Positions 35,154-43,077 of a DNA stretch of 64,000 bases are shown here, piece after piece. Numbering within the stretch: the first letter of the stretch is position 1; each line of letters starts with the position of its first letter. The stretch is taken from contig NZ_JAFKJN010000008.1 in assembly GCF_017305915.1 (NCBI RefSeq), forward strand, positions 227,062-291,061, read 5' to 3'. A program made the position numbers and the translations under genes. A model generated the notes under the pieces. That model was not told the DNA's origin, did no database searches, and saw only the letters and a list, made by a program, of their open reading frames with translations. Origin of the DNA: Reyranella sp. GTDB taxonomy: Bacteria > Pseudomonadota > Alphaproteobacteria > Reyranellales > Reyranellaceae.

Positions 35154-35204
35154 GGTCTGGATCCTCAAAGAAAGACGACCGCTGGCCGCGACGACGCAAT
35201 GACA

Positions 35205-35246
35205 TTGACACGGCGATTGCTGCGTATTCTAATCAAAAGAATTCTT
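35205..35246 (+). promoter_or_regulatory. Strong sigma70-type promoter with palindromic operator
   Basis: TTGACA at 35205-35210, 17 bp, then TCTAAT at 35228-35233: the best promoter match noticed in the window. AAGAATTCTT, a perfect 10-bp palindrome at 35237-35246, lies just after the -10 and over the expected start of transcription, a typical site for autorepression by the MarR product encoded 12 bp further on. The region is shared with the divergent methyltransferase gene. Confidence 0.65.
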
Positions 35247-35257
35247 AGGATATTCCA

Positions 35258-35860
35258 ATGCCCGTGTCTAGCGAGCGCCGCGAACCCATGAATTCCGTGC
35301 CTCCGCGGCACCGCGTGCCCGCTCATCTGGCACGCCGATTCCACCAAATCTGCCTGGGCGCGGTCGCCGAAATCATCCTGCCGGCCGGCATCACTCCCAG
35401 CGAATACGCGGTCCTGGCGGTGATAATTGATCTTCCGAATCTCGATCAGCAGAGCCTGGCGAATCAGCTCGGCATCGATCCGGTGAGCGCCGGGCAGATG
35501 ATCGCAAGGCTGGAAACGTCCGGCTATCTCGAACGGCGCGTCGCGCCGCACGATCGCCGGGCACGACTGCTGGTCGCAACGCGAGCCGGAGCAGAGTTGC
35601 GCGAGAGCCTGAGACGCCCCGCCCTGGCAGCCCAGAACCGGATACTCGAGCCGCTGAGCGTTCGCGAACGCCAGACCTTTCTCGAGCTGCTGACCCGGGT
35701 CGTCGAGGGCAATCAGAGTTATGCGCGGCCGGGCAATGGACGACGCCCGCCCCGCCGGCCGTCTGCATCCAGCAAGGAGATCGCCCATGACCTTCGCCAG
35801 GAGCCTGTGCGCCGCCGCAATGCTGGTCAGCCTATCATGCGGCGCGACGCGCGCCGCTGA
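35258..35860 (+). CDS. MarR family winged-helix regulator
   Basis: 200 residues. The recognised core, from PAHLARRFHQICLGAVAEII, contains the helix-turn-helix LANQLGIDPVSAGQMIARLE and the wing with the family signature VAPHDRRARLLVATRAG. The C-terminal ~40 residues are basic and overlap the next gene by 74 bp in another frame; they may not be needed. ATG 35258 follows AGGATATTCC; ATG 35288 is possible. Ligand-relieved repression of itself, the binding protein and perhaps the divergent methyltransferase is inferred from layout. Confidence 0.9.
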   Translation: MPVSSERREPMNSVPPRHRVPAHLARRFHQICLGAVAEIILPAGITPSEYAVLAVIIDLPNLDQQSLANQLGIDPVSAGQMIARLETSGYLERRVAPHDRRARLLVATRAGAELRESLRRPALAAQNRILEPLSVRERQTFLELLTRVVEGNQSYARPGNGRRPPRRPSASSKEIAHDLRQEPVRRRNAGQPIMRRDARR

Positions 35861-36995
35861 CACCGAACCGGGTCCCGGCGTATCGGCAAACGAGATCACG
35901 GTCGGCCAGACCATGCCGTACAGCGGTCCGGCATCCGCCTACGCCGCCATCGGCGTGGCCGAAGCGGCGTACTTTCGGATGATCAACGAGCGCGGCGGAA
36001 TCGATGGACGCAAGGTCACGTTGCTGTCGCTCGACGACGGCTACACGCCTAGCAGGGCGGTCGAGCAGACACGCCGGCTCGTCGAGCAGGATCATGTGCA
36101 ACTCATCTTCAGCACGTTTGGGACCGCGACAAACGCCGCGGTTCAGCGGTACCTGAACGACCGCGGCGTGCCGCAGCTCTTTCCGGTGAGCGGTGGCTCG
36201 CGATGGGATGACCCTGGGCGCTTTCCTTGGACCATGGGGTTTCAGCCGACGCTCCGAACGGAAGGTCGCACGGTCGCCCGATACCTGTTGCGGACGCACC
36301 CGAACGCGCGGATCGCCGTCCTCTACCAAAACGACGACTTCGGGAAGGACTATGTGAAGGGCCTCGAAGAGGGCCTGGGGCCCGAGGGCAAACGTTCCCT
36401 CGTCATGAAAGCGAGCTACGAAACCGCCGATCCGACGGTGGAATCGCAAATCATCGCGCTTCGCGCATCGGGCGCAGATACCCTCGTCAACGTCAGCACG
36501 AGCAAGTTCACCGCGCAGGCCATCAGGAAGATCCACGACCTCGGCTGGCAGCCGCTTCATTTCGTTTTCTCGGGGTCCAGCTCGCGGGCTGAAGTGCTAG
36601 TGCCAGCCGGCCTCGACAATGCGCAAGGCTTGATGACGACGCAATGGGCCAAGGATCCGACCGACCCCAAGTGGCGGAACGATACGGCGACCCACGGCTG
36701 GCTGCAGTGGATGACGAGCCACAACCCGCAAGGCGAGCGTGACAGCTCGCTCAACGTCGCCGGCTACAACTGGGCGATGGCGCTCGAGCAAGTGTTGCGG
36801 CAGGGCGCGGGCGACCTCTCGAGGGCCAACATCATGCGGCAAGCGGCGAGCCTCGATCTCCAGCTCCCGATGATGCTGCCAGGGATCAAAGTGAGCACCA
36901 GCAGGCATCGGTTCAATGCGGTCCGCGACCTCGCGCTCAAGAGGTTCAATGGGGAGTTCTGGGAGAGCGTGGGCGGCATCATCTACGGAGAGTGA
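35787..36995 (+). CDS. Periplasmic ABC substrate-binding protein (branched-chain amino acid type)
   Basis: 402 residues. Signal peptide MTFARSLCAAAMLVSLSCG with cleavage after TRA. The mature part opens SANEITVGQTMPYSGPASAY and contains FGTATNAAVQRYLNDRGVP and AVLYQNDDFGKDYVKGLEEG, all typical of the peripla_BP_6/LivJ fold. AAGGAGATCGCCC gives a strong ribosome-binding site at the chosen start inside the MarR gene. No permease or ATPase gene accompanies it, so it is an orphan receptor that must use another transporter or a sensory partner. Confidence 0.92.
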   Translation: MTFARSLCAAAMLVSLSCGATRAADTEPGPGVSANEITVGQTMPYSGPASAYAAIGVAEAAYFRMINERGGIDGRKVTLLSLDDGYTPSRAVEQTRRLVEQDHVQLIFSTFGTATNAAVQRYLNDRGVPQLFPVSGGSRWDDPGRFPWTMGFQPTLRTEGRTVARYLLRTHPNARIAVLYQNDDFGKDYVKGLEEGLGPEGKRSLVMKASYETADPTVESQIIALRASGADTLVNVSTSKFTAQAIRKIHDLGWQPLHFVFSGSSSRAEVLVPAGLDNAQGLMTTQWAKDPTDPKWRNDTATHGWLQWMTSHNPQGERDSSLNVAGYNWAMALEQVLRQGAGDLSRANIMRQAASLDLQLPMMLPGIKVSTSRHRFNAVRDLALKRFNGEFWESVGGIIYGE

Positions 36996-37207
36996 CGGTC
37001 GCGGGCGGCGTCGCGGCTTGACGCCAACGGTCGCCAAAATGGCTGTGCATCCGTAGCTGTACCGGTGCTTGCTGCGTCCGCTATGGGTCATGAGCTGAAA
37101 GCCTCACGCCGAGCATGTCTCTTCCGCAATGCCCTCAATAGCGGACATTCGCCAACTGCAGGACTTGGTCAGCGGACACGGCAACGCGCATCTACGGCTG
37201 GCGGGCC
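36996..37207. other. Spacer without a recognised gene
   Basis: Between the orphan binding protein and the 3' end of the intact radC. I see no promoter, repeat or gene; small frames here are continuations of radC shadows. Confidence 0.4.
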
Positions 37208-38176
37208 TCACAATAGTCCCAGCGACCGGAAGCTCGCATGGCCCTTGCGGCCGATCACCAGGTGGTCGTGGATGGCGATGCCGAGCGGCTCGGCGGCGGC
37301 GCGGATCTCCCTGGTCATCTCGATGTCGTCGCGCGACGGCTTGGGATCGCCCGACGGATGGTTGTGCACCAGGATGAGCGCGCTGGCCTCGTGGTGCAGG
37401 GCACGCTTCACCACCTCGCGCGGATAGACCGGCGTGTGGTCGACCGTGCCGCGCTGCTGCACCTCGTCGGCGATCAGCTCGTTCTTGCGGTTCAGGAACA
37501 GGATGGCGAAGCGCTCGGTCTTCTCGTGCGCCAGCGTGGCGTGGCAGTAGTCGAGAAGCTGCTGCCAGTTGCCCAGCACCGGCTTCTTCGCGACCTTCTG
37601 CAGCGCCAGCCGCCGGCCCGATTCGCGCAGCGCGCGGAACAGCACCAGCGTGCGCTGGTCGATGTCGAAGTCGCGCAGATGCGCCGGATCGGCGGCGAAC
37701 AGGTCGCCCAGGGTGCCGAAGCGCTCGATCAGCCGCTTGGCCAGCGGCTTGGTGTCGATGCGCTCGATCGCATAGAACAGCAGCAGCTCGAGCAGCTCGT
37801 AGTCCTCGAGGCCCTCGGCGCCCGATTTCAGCACCCGCTCGCGCACCCGGCCGCGATGGCCGTGATAGTGCGGCTTGGGTGGCGACGCGCCAGTACCGGT
37901 GCCGCTGTTGTGCCCGAGCGCCGCCGGCGTGGCCTGGATCGCGGCGGCGAGCCTGGCCGTCGGATCCGCGCCGGTGAACTCCCAGCACATGTCGAGCCGG
38001 TTCCAGGTGCCGCCGGCGTCGCGCAGCGCAGCCCGATGCGGCAGCGTGTTGCCGCTCACCCGCCAGCGGTCGTCGGTCGATTGCAGGCGCAGGCCCGCCG
38101 CGAGCAGGGAGAGCAGGGCCTCGTCATCCGCCGCTTGCGCGGCCGTCTCGGCAATGGCTCTTTTCGCTCTCCCCAT
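37208..38176 (-). CDS. radC: RadC family JAB/MPN domain protein, intact
   Basis: 322 residues. An atypical N-terminal part (1-95) with the block RVSGNTLPHRAAL precedes the usual RadC helical domain (HRGRVRERVLKSGAEGLEDY). The JAB domain carries [15 protein letters not shown] with the metal-binding His pair and Asp. It ends FRSLGLL. The start at 38176 (MGRAKRAIAET) is the best ATG, without a strong ribosome-binding site. RadC proteins are abundant in genomes and mobile elements, but their biochemical role is unsettled. This gene is the undamaged member of a set with three 3'-end fragments at 25.8, 31.3 and 33.7 kb. Confidence 0.93.
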   Translation of the reverse strand: MGRAKRAIAETAAQAADDEALLSLLAAGLRLQSTDDRWRVSGNTLPHRAALRDAGGTWNRLDMCWEFTGADPTARLAAAIQATPAALGHNSGTGTGASPPKPHYHGHRGRVRERVLKSGAEGLEDYELLELLLFYAIERIDTKPLAKRLIERFGTLGDLFAADPAHLRDFDIDQRTLVLFRALRESGRRLALQKVAKKPVLGNWQQLLDYCHATLAHEKTERFAILFLNRKNELIADEVQQRGTVDHTPVYPREVVKRALHHEASALILVHNHPSGDPKPSRDDIEMTREIRAAAEPLGIAIHDHLVIGRKGHASFRSLGLL

Positions 38177-38219
38177 GCGGGGACCATCGCGTGCAAGTCG
38201 GGCGGAAAGGCGGCAGGAA

Positions 38220-39608
38220 ATGGCAAAAGCCGTGGACATGGAGATCGATGGCGTCTGTGCCGCCTTCGCCCGCCAGGAGAGCATCCCCGGCCTGGTCGCC
38301 GGCGTCGTGCAGGGCAGGCGGCTGGCGCACGTCACGACCTTCGGCCGCGCCGACATCGAGGCCGCCCGTCCGGTGACGCCCGACACCGCCTTCCGCATCG
38401 CCTCGATGACCAAGAGCACCACGGCGCTCGGTGTCCTGGCGCTACGCGACCAGAGCCGGCTCGCGCTCGATGCGCCGCTCAGCGACTACGTTCCGCAATT
38501 CGCTGCTGTCGCGCCGGCGACGCGCGACAGCGCGCCGGTGACGGTGCGGCACCTGCTGACGCATACCGCGGGCTTCGTCACCGACGATCCATGGGGCGAC
38601 CGCGTGCTCGGCATGACGCCAGCGGCGCTCGATCGGCTGATCGCGACCGGCCGGCTGTTCGCCCGGCCGCCGGGCCTCGCCTTCGAGTACAGCAACCTGG
38701 GCTACGCGCTGCTCGGCCGTGTGCTGACCAATGTCAGCGGCCGGCCCTACCAGGCCTTCCTCCGCGAGACGATCCTGGAGCCGCTCGGCATGACGCGCAC
38801 GACCTTCGATGCCGTCGCGGCGAGCGCTGAGGATTTCGCCTGGCCCTACCGCGTCGACGACGGCGTCTTCTCGCGCGAGCGGCTGGAGCCCGACGGCGAG
38901 GTCGGCGCGATGGGCGGCCTCGCCACGACGGCCGGCGACTACGCCCGCTACGTCGCCTTCCTGCTCGACGCCTGGCCGGCGCGCGACGATCCCGAGATCG
39001 GACCGGTGCGGCGTGCGAGCGTGCGGGAGATGGGCCTGTTCCACGCGCCGCCTTTTGCGCCCGATCCGCCGGTTCCCACGGCCTACGGCTATGGCCTGAT
39101 GGATGCGGCCGATGCGACGCTCGGCCGGCGGCTGCATCATCCCGGCGGCCTGCCGGGCTACGGCTCGCACATGCTGTTCCTGCCCGGGGCGGGCGTCGGC
39201 GTGTTCGCCTTCGGCAACCGCACCTACGCGTCGATGTCGCGGCTGACCGTGCGCCTCGCCGAGCTGTTCCTCGCCGCGCAGCCCAAGCCCGCGCCGGCCG
39301 CGCCGTCGCCCTGGCTGAAGCGCGCAGTCGAGGCGGTCGCTGCGGCCTATGCCGCGGGCCGCATCGAGACGGCCGAAGCGGTGTTCGCCGAGAACCTGCT
39401 GCTCGACATGCCGGCACCCCTGCGCAACGCCGAGCTTGCGGCGCTCAAGCGGCGGCTGGGCGAGGGGAGGCTCGACTCGATCGCGCCGACCCACGCCTTG
39501 GCCGGCCGCTTCACGATCGCCTGCGAGAAAGGCCGGCTCACCGGCACGATCATCCTGTCGCCGGAAGCCGAGCCTGGCATCCAGAAGCTGACGCTCGCGG
39601 CCGACTAG
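38220..39608 (+). CDS. Serine hydrolase of the beta-lactamase/class C PBP family
   Basis: 462 residues. SMTKST gives the Ser-x-x-Lys catalytic pair (about residue 61-64), EYSNLGYALLG the Tyr-x-Asn, and LHHPGGLPGYGS the His-x-Gly that replaces KTG in this esterase-like branch. A C-terminal extension of about 110 residues after LAELFLAAQ has a lipocalin-like look. No signal peptide, so probably a cytoplasmic esterase or peptidase. The TAG stop overlaps the TAG of the convergent MetAP gene within one CTAG. Confidence 0.9.
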   Translation: MAKAVDMEIDGVCAAFARQESIPGLVAGVVQGRRLAHVTTFGRADIEAARPVTPDTAFRIASMTKSTTALGVLALRDQSRLALDAPLSDYVPQFAAVAPATRDSAPVTVRHLLTHTAGFVTDDPWGDRVLGMTPAALDRLIATGRLFARPPGLAFEYSNLGYALLGRVLTNVSGRPYQAFLRETILEPLGMTRTTFDAVAASAEDFAWPYRVDDGVFSRERLEPDGEVGAMGGLATTAGDYARYVAFLLDAWPARDDPEIGPVRRASVREMGLFHAPPFAPDPPVPTAYGYGLMDAADATLGRRLHHPGGLPGYGSHMLFLPGAGVGVFAFGNRTYASMSRLTVRLAELFLAAQPKPAPAAPSPWLKRAVEAVAAAYAAGRIETAEAVFAENLLLDMPAPLRNAELAALKRRLGEGRLDSIAPTHALAGRFTIACEKGRLTGTIILSPEAEPGIQKLTLAAD

Positions 39609-40483
39609 GCCGAGACCGCCTGCTTGGTGTCGCTGCCGGTCTTGTCGAGATCGTAGGGCGGCTTGGTCAGGCCCTTGGGCGAGAGGGTGAAGAACTCGAC
39701 GCCGGTCTCGGTGATGCCGACCGAGTGCTCGAACTGCGCCGAGAGCTGCTTGTCGCGCGTCACCGCGGTCCAGCCGTCGCTCAGGATCTTCACCTGCCAG
39801 GTGCCGACATTCACCATCGGCTCGACGGTGAAGAACATGCCGGGCTTGAGCTCCGGCCCGGTGCCCGCCCGGCCGTAATGCAGGATGTTCGGCGCATCGT
39901 GGAAGATGCGGCCGAGCCCGTGGCCCGAGAAGTCGCGCACCACCGAGAAGCGCTGGCTCTCGACATAGCTCTGGATGGCGTGGCCGATGTCGCCGACATG
40001 GCCGCCCGGCCTGGCGGCGGCGATGCCGCGCATCATCGCTTCGTAGGTGACGTCGCACAGCCGGCGCGCCTTCACGCCGACTTCGCCGACGTAGAACATG
40101 CGGCTGGTGTCGCCGTACCAGCCGTCGAGGATGGTGGTGACGTCGATATTGACGATGTCGCCGTTCTGCAGCCGCTTGTCGCCCGGGATGCCGTGGCAGA
40201 CCACGTGGTTGATCGAGGTGCAGATCGACTTGGGATAGCCGCGATAGCCGAGCGGGGCGGGGATCGCCTTGTGGTCGAGGATGAACTCGTGGCACAGCCG
40301 GTCGAGCTCGCCGGTGGTCACGCCGGGCACCACGTGGGGCGTGATGAAGTCGAGCGTCTCCGCCGCCAGGCGGCCGGCCCGGCGCATGCCTTCGAAGCCC
40401 TCCGGGCCGTGCAGCTTGATGGTGCGCTCGTCGCGCCGCCAGTAGTCGACGCTGTCGTCCGGGATGTCGCGGGGACTGCTCAT
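39605..40483 (-). CDS. map: Methionine aminopeptidase type I
   Basis: 292 residues. The pita-bread fold ligands are all visible: NIDVTTILDGWYGDTSRMF (two Asp), FSGHGLGRIFHDAP (His), FFTVEPMVNVG (Glu) and SAQFEHSVGITETG (Glu). VCHGIP gives the conserved His near the substrate pocket. It removes the initiator Met from new proteins and is normally essential. The N-terminal ~40 residues (SVDYWRRDERTIKLHGPEG) are a short extension seen in many alphaproteobacteria. It converges with the serine hydrolase gene, sharing the CTAG at 39605-39608. Confidence 0.96.
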   Translation of the reverse strand: MSSPRDIPDDSVDYWRRDERTIKLHGPEGFEGMRRAGRLAAETLDFITPHVVPGVTTGELDRLCHEFILDHKAIPAPLGYRGYPKSICTSINHVVCHGIPGDKRLQNGDIVNIDVTTILDGWYGDTSRMFYVGEVGVKARRLCDVTYEAMMRGIAAARPGGHVGDIGHAIQSYVESQRFSVVRDFSGHGLGRIFHDAPNILHYGRAGTGPELKPGMFFTVEPMVNVGTWQVKILSDGWTAVTRDKQLSAQFEHSVGITETGVEFFTLSPKGLTKPPYDLDKTGSDTKQAVSA

Positions 40484-40540
40484 GCGGCCCTTATTTGGCA
40501 CCAGATGCCGGCAGTAACAAGGCCATGCTAGGCTGTTGAT

Positions 40541-41323
40541 ATGCCCGAGACTTCCCCGCCTGAGACTGGCACGTCCAAGACCGTCACCGCCTGCATCCTG
40601 GTCATCGGCAACGAGATCCTGAGCGGCCGCACCAAGGATGCCAACATCCAGTACCTGGCCACCGAGCTGAACCAGCTCGGCATCCGGGTCATGGAATGCC
40701 GGGTCATCCCCGACATCGAGGCGACCATCGTTGCGACCGTGAACGAGGTCCGGGCCCGGTTCGACTATGTCTTCACCACCGGCGGCATCGGCCCGACCCA
40801 CGACGACATCACCGCCGACTGCATCGCCAAGGCCTTCGGCGTCGGCATTTCCGAGCATCCCGAGGCGATCGCCCGCATGACCCGCCACTACGGAGACACC
40901 GCGCTGTTCACCCCGGCGCGGCGGCGGATGGCGCGGGTGCCCCATGGCGGTACGCTGGTGGACAATCCGGTCTCAGTGGCGCCGGGCTTCCAGATGGAGA
41001 ACGTCTTCACCTTCGCCGGCATCCCGTCGGTGGCGCAGGGCATGTTCCAGTCGATGAAGCACCGGCTGGTCGGCGGCGACCCGGTGCTGGCGCGCACCGT
41101 GCGCACCAACCTGCCCGAGGGCATCATCGCCGAGCCGCTGGGCGCCCTGCAGAGCCGCTATGCCGATATCGACATCGGCTCGTACCCGGCGTTCCGCAAC
41201 GGCAAGCCCAGCGTGTCGCTGGTCCTGCGTGGCACGGATGATGCACGCCTCGAGGTCGCTGCCGCCGAGCTGATCCAGACGATCAAGGGCATGAACGGCG
41301 AGGCGGAGGAGTTCGTAACCTAG
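40541..41323 (+). CDS. Molybdopterin-binding/CinA-N domain protein
   Basis: 260 residues with only the CinA N-terminal (MoaB/MogA-like) domain: TACILVIGNEILSGRTKDAN at the start and VFTTGGIGPTHDDITADCIA in the middle. DNPVSVAPGFQMENVFTFAG is the usual continuation. The C-terminal pyrophosphatase/deamidase part of full CinA is missing, as is common for such short homologues. The nucleotide or cofactor bound is uncertain. It diverges from map with 57 bp between the two ATGs. The TAG stop is the left end of repeat copy 3. Confidence 0.88.
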   Translation: MPETSPPETGTSKTVTACILVIGNEILSGRTKDANIQYLATELNQLGIRVMECRVIPDIEATIVATVNEVRARFDYVFTTGGIGPTHDDITADCIAKAFGVGISEHPEAIARMTRHYGDTALFTPARRRMARVPHGGTLVDNPVSVAPGFQMENVFTFAGIPSVAQGMFQSMKHRLVGGDPVLARTVRTNLPEGIIAEPLGALQSRYADIDIGSYPAFRNGKPSVSLVLRGTDDARLEVAAAELIQTIKGMNGEAEEFVT

Positions 41324-41445
41324 AGCATATTCCGTTCGGCTGGAATCAGCCGAACGGAATATGCCTGCTGCAACGACAACGCCCGTGCGCGCATTTCCGA
41401 GCAGATGGAACCGCTCGCGGTTCCATCTGCTCGGAAATCGCTCTA
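41321..41445 (-). repeat. 125-bp double-hairpin element, copy 3 (inverted)
   Basis: Reverse orientation relative to copies 1 and 2. Ends are again TAGAGC and GCTCTA. Its left TAG is the stop of the CinA-N gene and its right CTA is the TAG stop of the convergent brnA-type gene. In the long hairpin one base pair differs from the other copies on both arms (GAGCAG and CTGCTC instead of GGGCAG and CTGCCC), so pairing is kept. Confidence 0.9.
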
Positions 41446-41667
41446 GGCGGCCGATTTCCAGTTGAAGCGAGGGCGTCGGCGAGCCGCCACGCAGTCGCGC
41501 AGATAGAGATTGATCAGGCTCTGGTAGGGGATGCCGACCTCGGACGAGATCGCCCTGAAATAGTCGATCGCCTCCTGGTCGAGCCGGATTGTGATCTGCT
41601 TCTTCAGCCGCGCCGCATAGGGATTTTTGCGGCCGGCGGAGAAGTCATACTCCTTTCGCATGGTCAT
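41443..41667 (-). CDS. brnA: BrnA-type antitoxin
   Basis: 74 residues. YDFSAGRKNPYAARLKKQIT is the usual BrnA opening and RLDQEAIDYFRAISSEVG with IPYQSLINLYLRDC is its ribbon-helix-helix DNA-binding part. BrnA binds and neutralises the BrnT ribonuclease and represses the pair. The ATG at 41667 overlaps the TGA ending the upstream brnT remnant (ATGA), as in intact pairs. Because the toxin is broken, this is likely a solitary antitoxin. The TAG stop belongs to repeat copy 3. Confidence 0.87.
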   Translation of the reverse strand: MTMRKEYDFSAGRKNPYAARLKKQITIRLDQEAIDYFRAISSEVGIPYQSLINLYLRDCVAARRRPRFNWKSAA

Positions 41668-41869
41668 CGGCTCCGTCGATAAAAGGTGGTTTCGCGAGGT
41701 GTGGCCTTTCGCGCCGAGATCTGTCTTCTGCATCCGAATGATCGGGATCGTCGATGATTTTGCCATCCGGATCGGCGAAGGCTGACTGCGCTTCCTGAAA
41801 CGTGACGCCGTGCTTGCGGAAATTGCTCGCCGACTTCCGGGCGCCCCATTCGAAGCGCAGGGCCCACTA
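41664..41869 (-). pseudogene. brnT: BrnT toxin remnant with internal deletion
   Basis: The N-terminal half is readable as FEWGARKSASNFRKHGVTFQ continuing EAQSAFADPDGKIIDDPDHS, the standard BrnT start. The C-terminal end ISARKATPRETTFYRRSR lies in another frame directly after it. The central strands expected between them (about 25-30 residues) are missing, so a deletion joined the ends out of frame. At the 5' end an extra G after GTG also puts the start out of frame. No active RNase toxin can be made. Confidence 0.85.
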
Positions 41870-41872
41870 TAA

Positions 41873-41894
41873 CTACAATATAATTCTTTTGTAG
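41873..41894 (-). promoter_or_regulatory. Candidate brn operator
   Basis: CTACAA at 41873-41878 and TTGTAG at 41889-41894 form an inverted repeat around an AT-rich centre just upstream of the brnT remnant, where BrnA autoregulation would be expected. The remaining sequence to 41994 shows no gene. Confidence 0.45.
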
Positions 41895-41994
41895 TTTCTC
41901 TTCAACCGCATAGCAGGGCTGCCTTGGCCTGCATCTTGCGAGGCGCTACTAGGGTAGCTTCATCGTTTTCCCAGTTGGAGATGGACGCAGTTCG

Positions 41995-43077
41995 ATGCCG
42001 CCGGGCGTTCAATGGGTCGTGCTGGTTGCACTGTCGGCCGCGATCGCGGCCGTTCTGTTGTGGCTGCATGCGCCGGCGGCGCTGATGCTCGGGCCGCTGA
42101 TCGCCGCCATCGTGGTGGCGTCGAACGGCGCCAGGCTCAGGCTGCCGCTGACGCCGTTCGTGCTGGCGCAGGGAATCGTCGGTTGCCTGATCGCCAAGAT
42201 GGTGCCGCTGTCGATCGTCGGCGACGTGCTCCAGCACTGGTTCCTGTTCAGCGTCGGCGTGCTGGCGGTGGTCGCGATCTCGAGCGGGCTCGGCTGGCTG
42301 ATGACGCGCTGGCAGGTGCTGCCCGGCACGACGGCGCTGTGGGGCACCAGCCCGGGGGCGGCCTCGGTCATGACCATCATGGCGGAGTCCTACGGTGCCG
42401 ACGTCCGGCTGGTCGCCTTCATGCAGTATGGCCGCGTCGTGTTGGTGGCGGTGGTCGCGGCGCTGGTGACGCACGTCTTCGGCGTCAATACCGCCCACGC
42501 CCATGCCGAGATGGTCTGGTTCCCGCCGGTCCACTGGCTGGGGCTGGGCGAGACGCTGGCGCTGGCGGTGATCGGCCCGCTGGTCGCGCGGCGGCTCAAC
42601 ATCCCGGCCGGCGCGTTCCTGGTGCCGATGATCGCCGGCATCGTGCTGACCCACATGGGCCTGATGTCGATCGAGCTGCCGCCCTGGCTGCTGGCGGCGA
42701 GCTATGCGCTGGTCGGCTGGAACGTCGGCCTGCGCTTCAGCAAGCCGCTGCTGATCCACGCCGCCCGCGCCCTGCCGCGGATCATGGCCTGCATCCTCAC
42801 CATGATCGTGCTGTGCGGCGGCGTCGCCTGGCTGATGGTCGCGGCGATCGGCGTCGATCCGCTGACCGCCTACCTTGCCACCAGCCCCGGCGGCTCGGAT
42901 TCGGTCGCGATCATCGCCGCCTCCAGCAATGTCGACGTGTCGTTCGTGATGGCGATGCAGACCGTGCGCATGATCGCCGTGCTGTTCATCGGCCCGATGC
43001 TGACCAAGTACATCGTGACACACAGCAATCCCGTTTCCTCCGTTTCCACGCTAAAGTCCAAAGATGACCATCCATGA
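41995..43077 (+). CDS. AbrB family membrane protein
   Basis: 360 residues, with 9 to 10 hydrophobic segments in two repeated halves. GTTALWGTSPGAASVMTIMA in the first half and YLATSPGGSDSVAIIAASSN with VMAMQTVRMIAVLFIGP in the second are the duplicated AbrB signatures (sometimes called ammonia monooxygenase in older annotation). It is unrelated to the Bacillus DNA-binding AbrB. A transport or regulatory function in the inner membrane is presumed. It overlaps the amidase gene by 14 bp, so it probably belongs to the catabolic operon that follows. Confidence 0.88.
   Translation: MPPGVQWVVLVALSAAIAAVLLWLHAPAALMLGPLIAAIVVASNGARLRLPLTPFVLAQGIVGCLIAKMVPLSIVGDVLQHWFLFSVGVLAVVAISSGLGWLMTRWQVLPGTTALWGTSPGAASVMTIMAESYGADVRLVAFMQYGRVVLVAVVAALVTHVFGVNTAHAHAEMVWFPPVHWLGLGETLALAVIGPLVARRLNIPAGAFLVPMIAGIVLTHMGLMSIELPPWLLAASYALVGWNVGLRFSKPLLIHAARALPRIMACILTMIVLCGGVAWLMVAAIGVDPLTAYLATSPGGSDSVAIIAASSNVDVSFVMAMQTVRMIAVLFIGPMLTKYIVTHSNPVSSVSTLKSKDDHP

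Noticed and set aside
25797..37372. Reading the radC fragments as a CRISPR-like or simple tandem array
   Set aside because: The units are far apart, separated by unrelated genes, and each is a fragment of one coding sequence.
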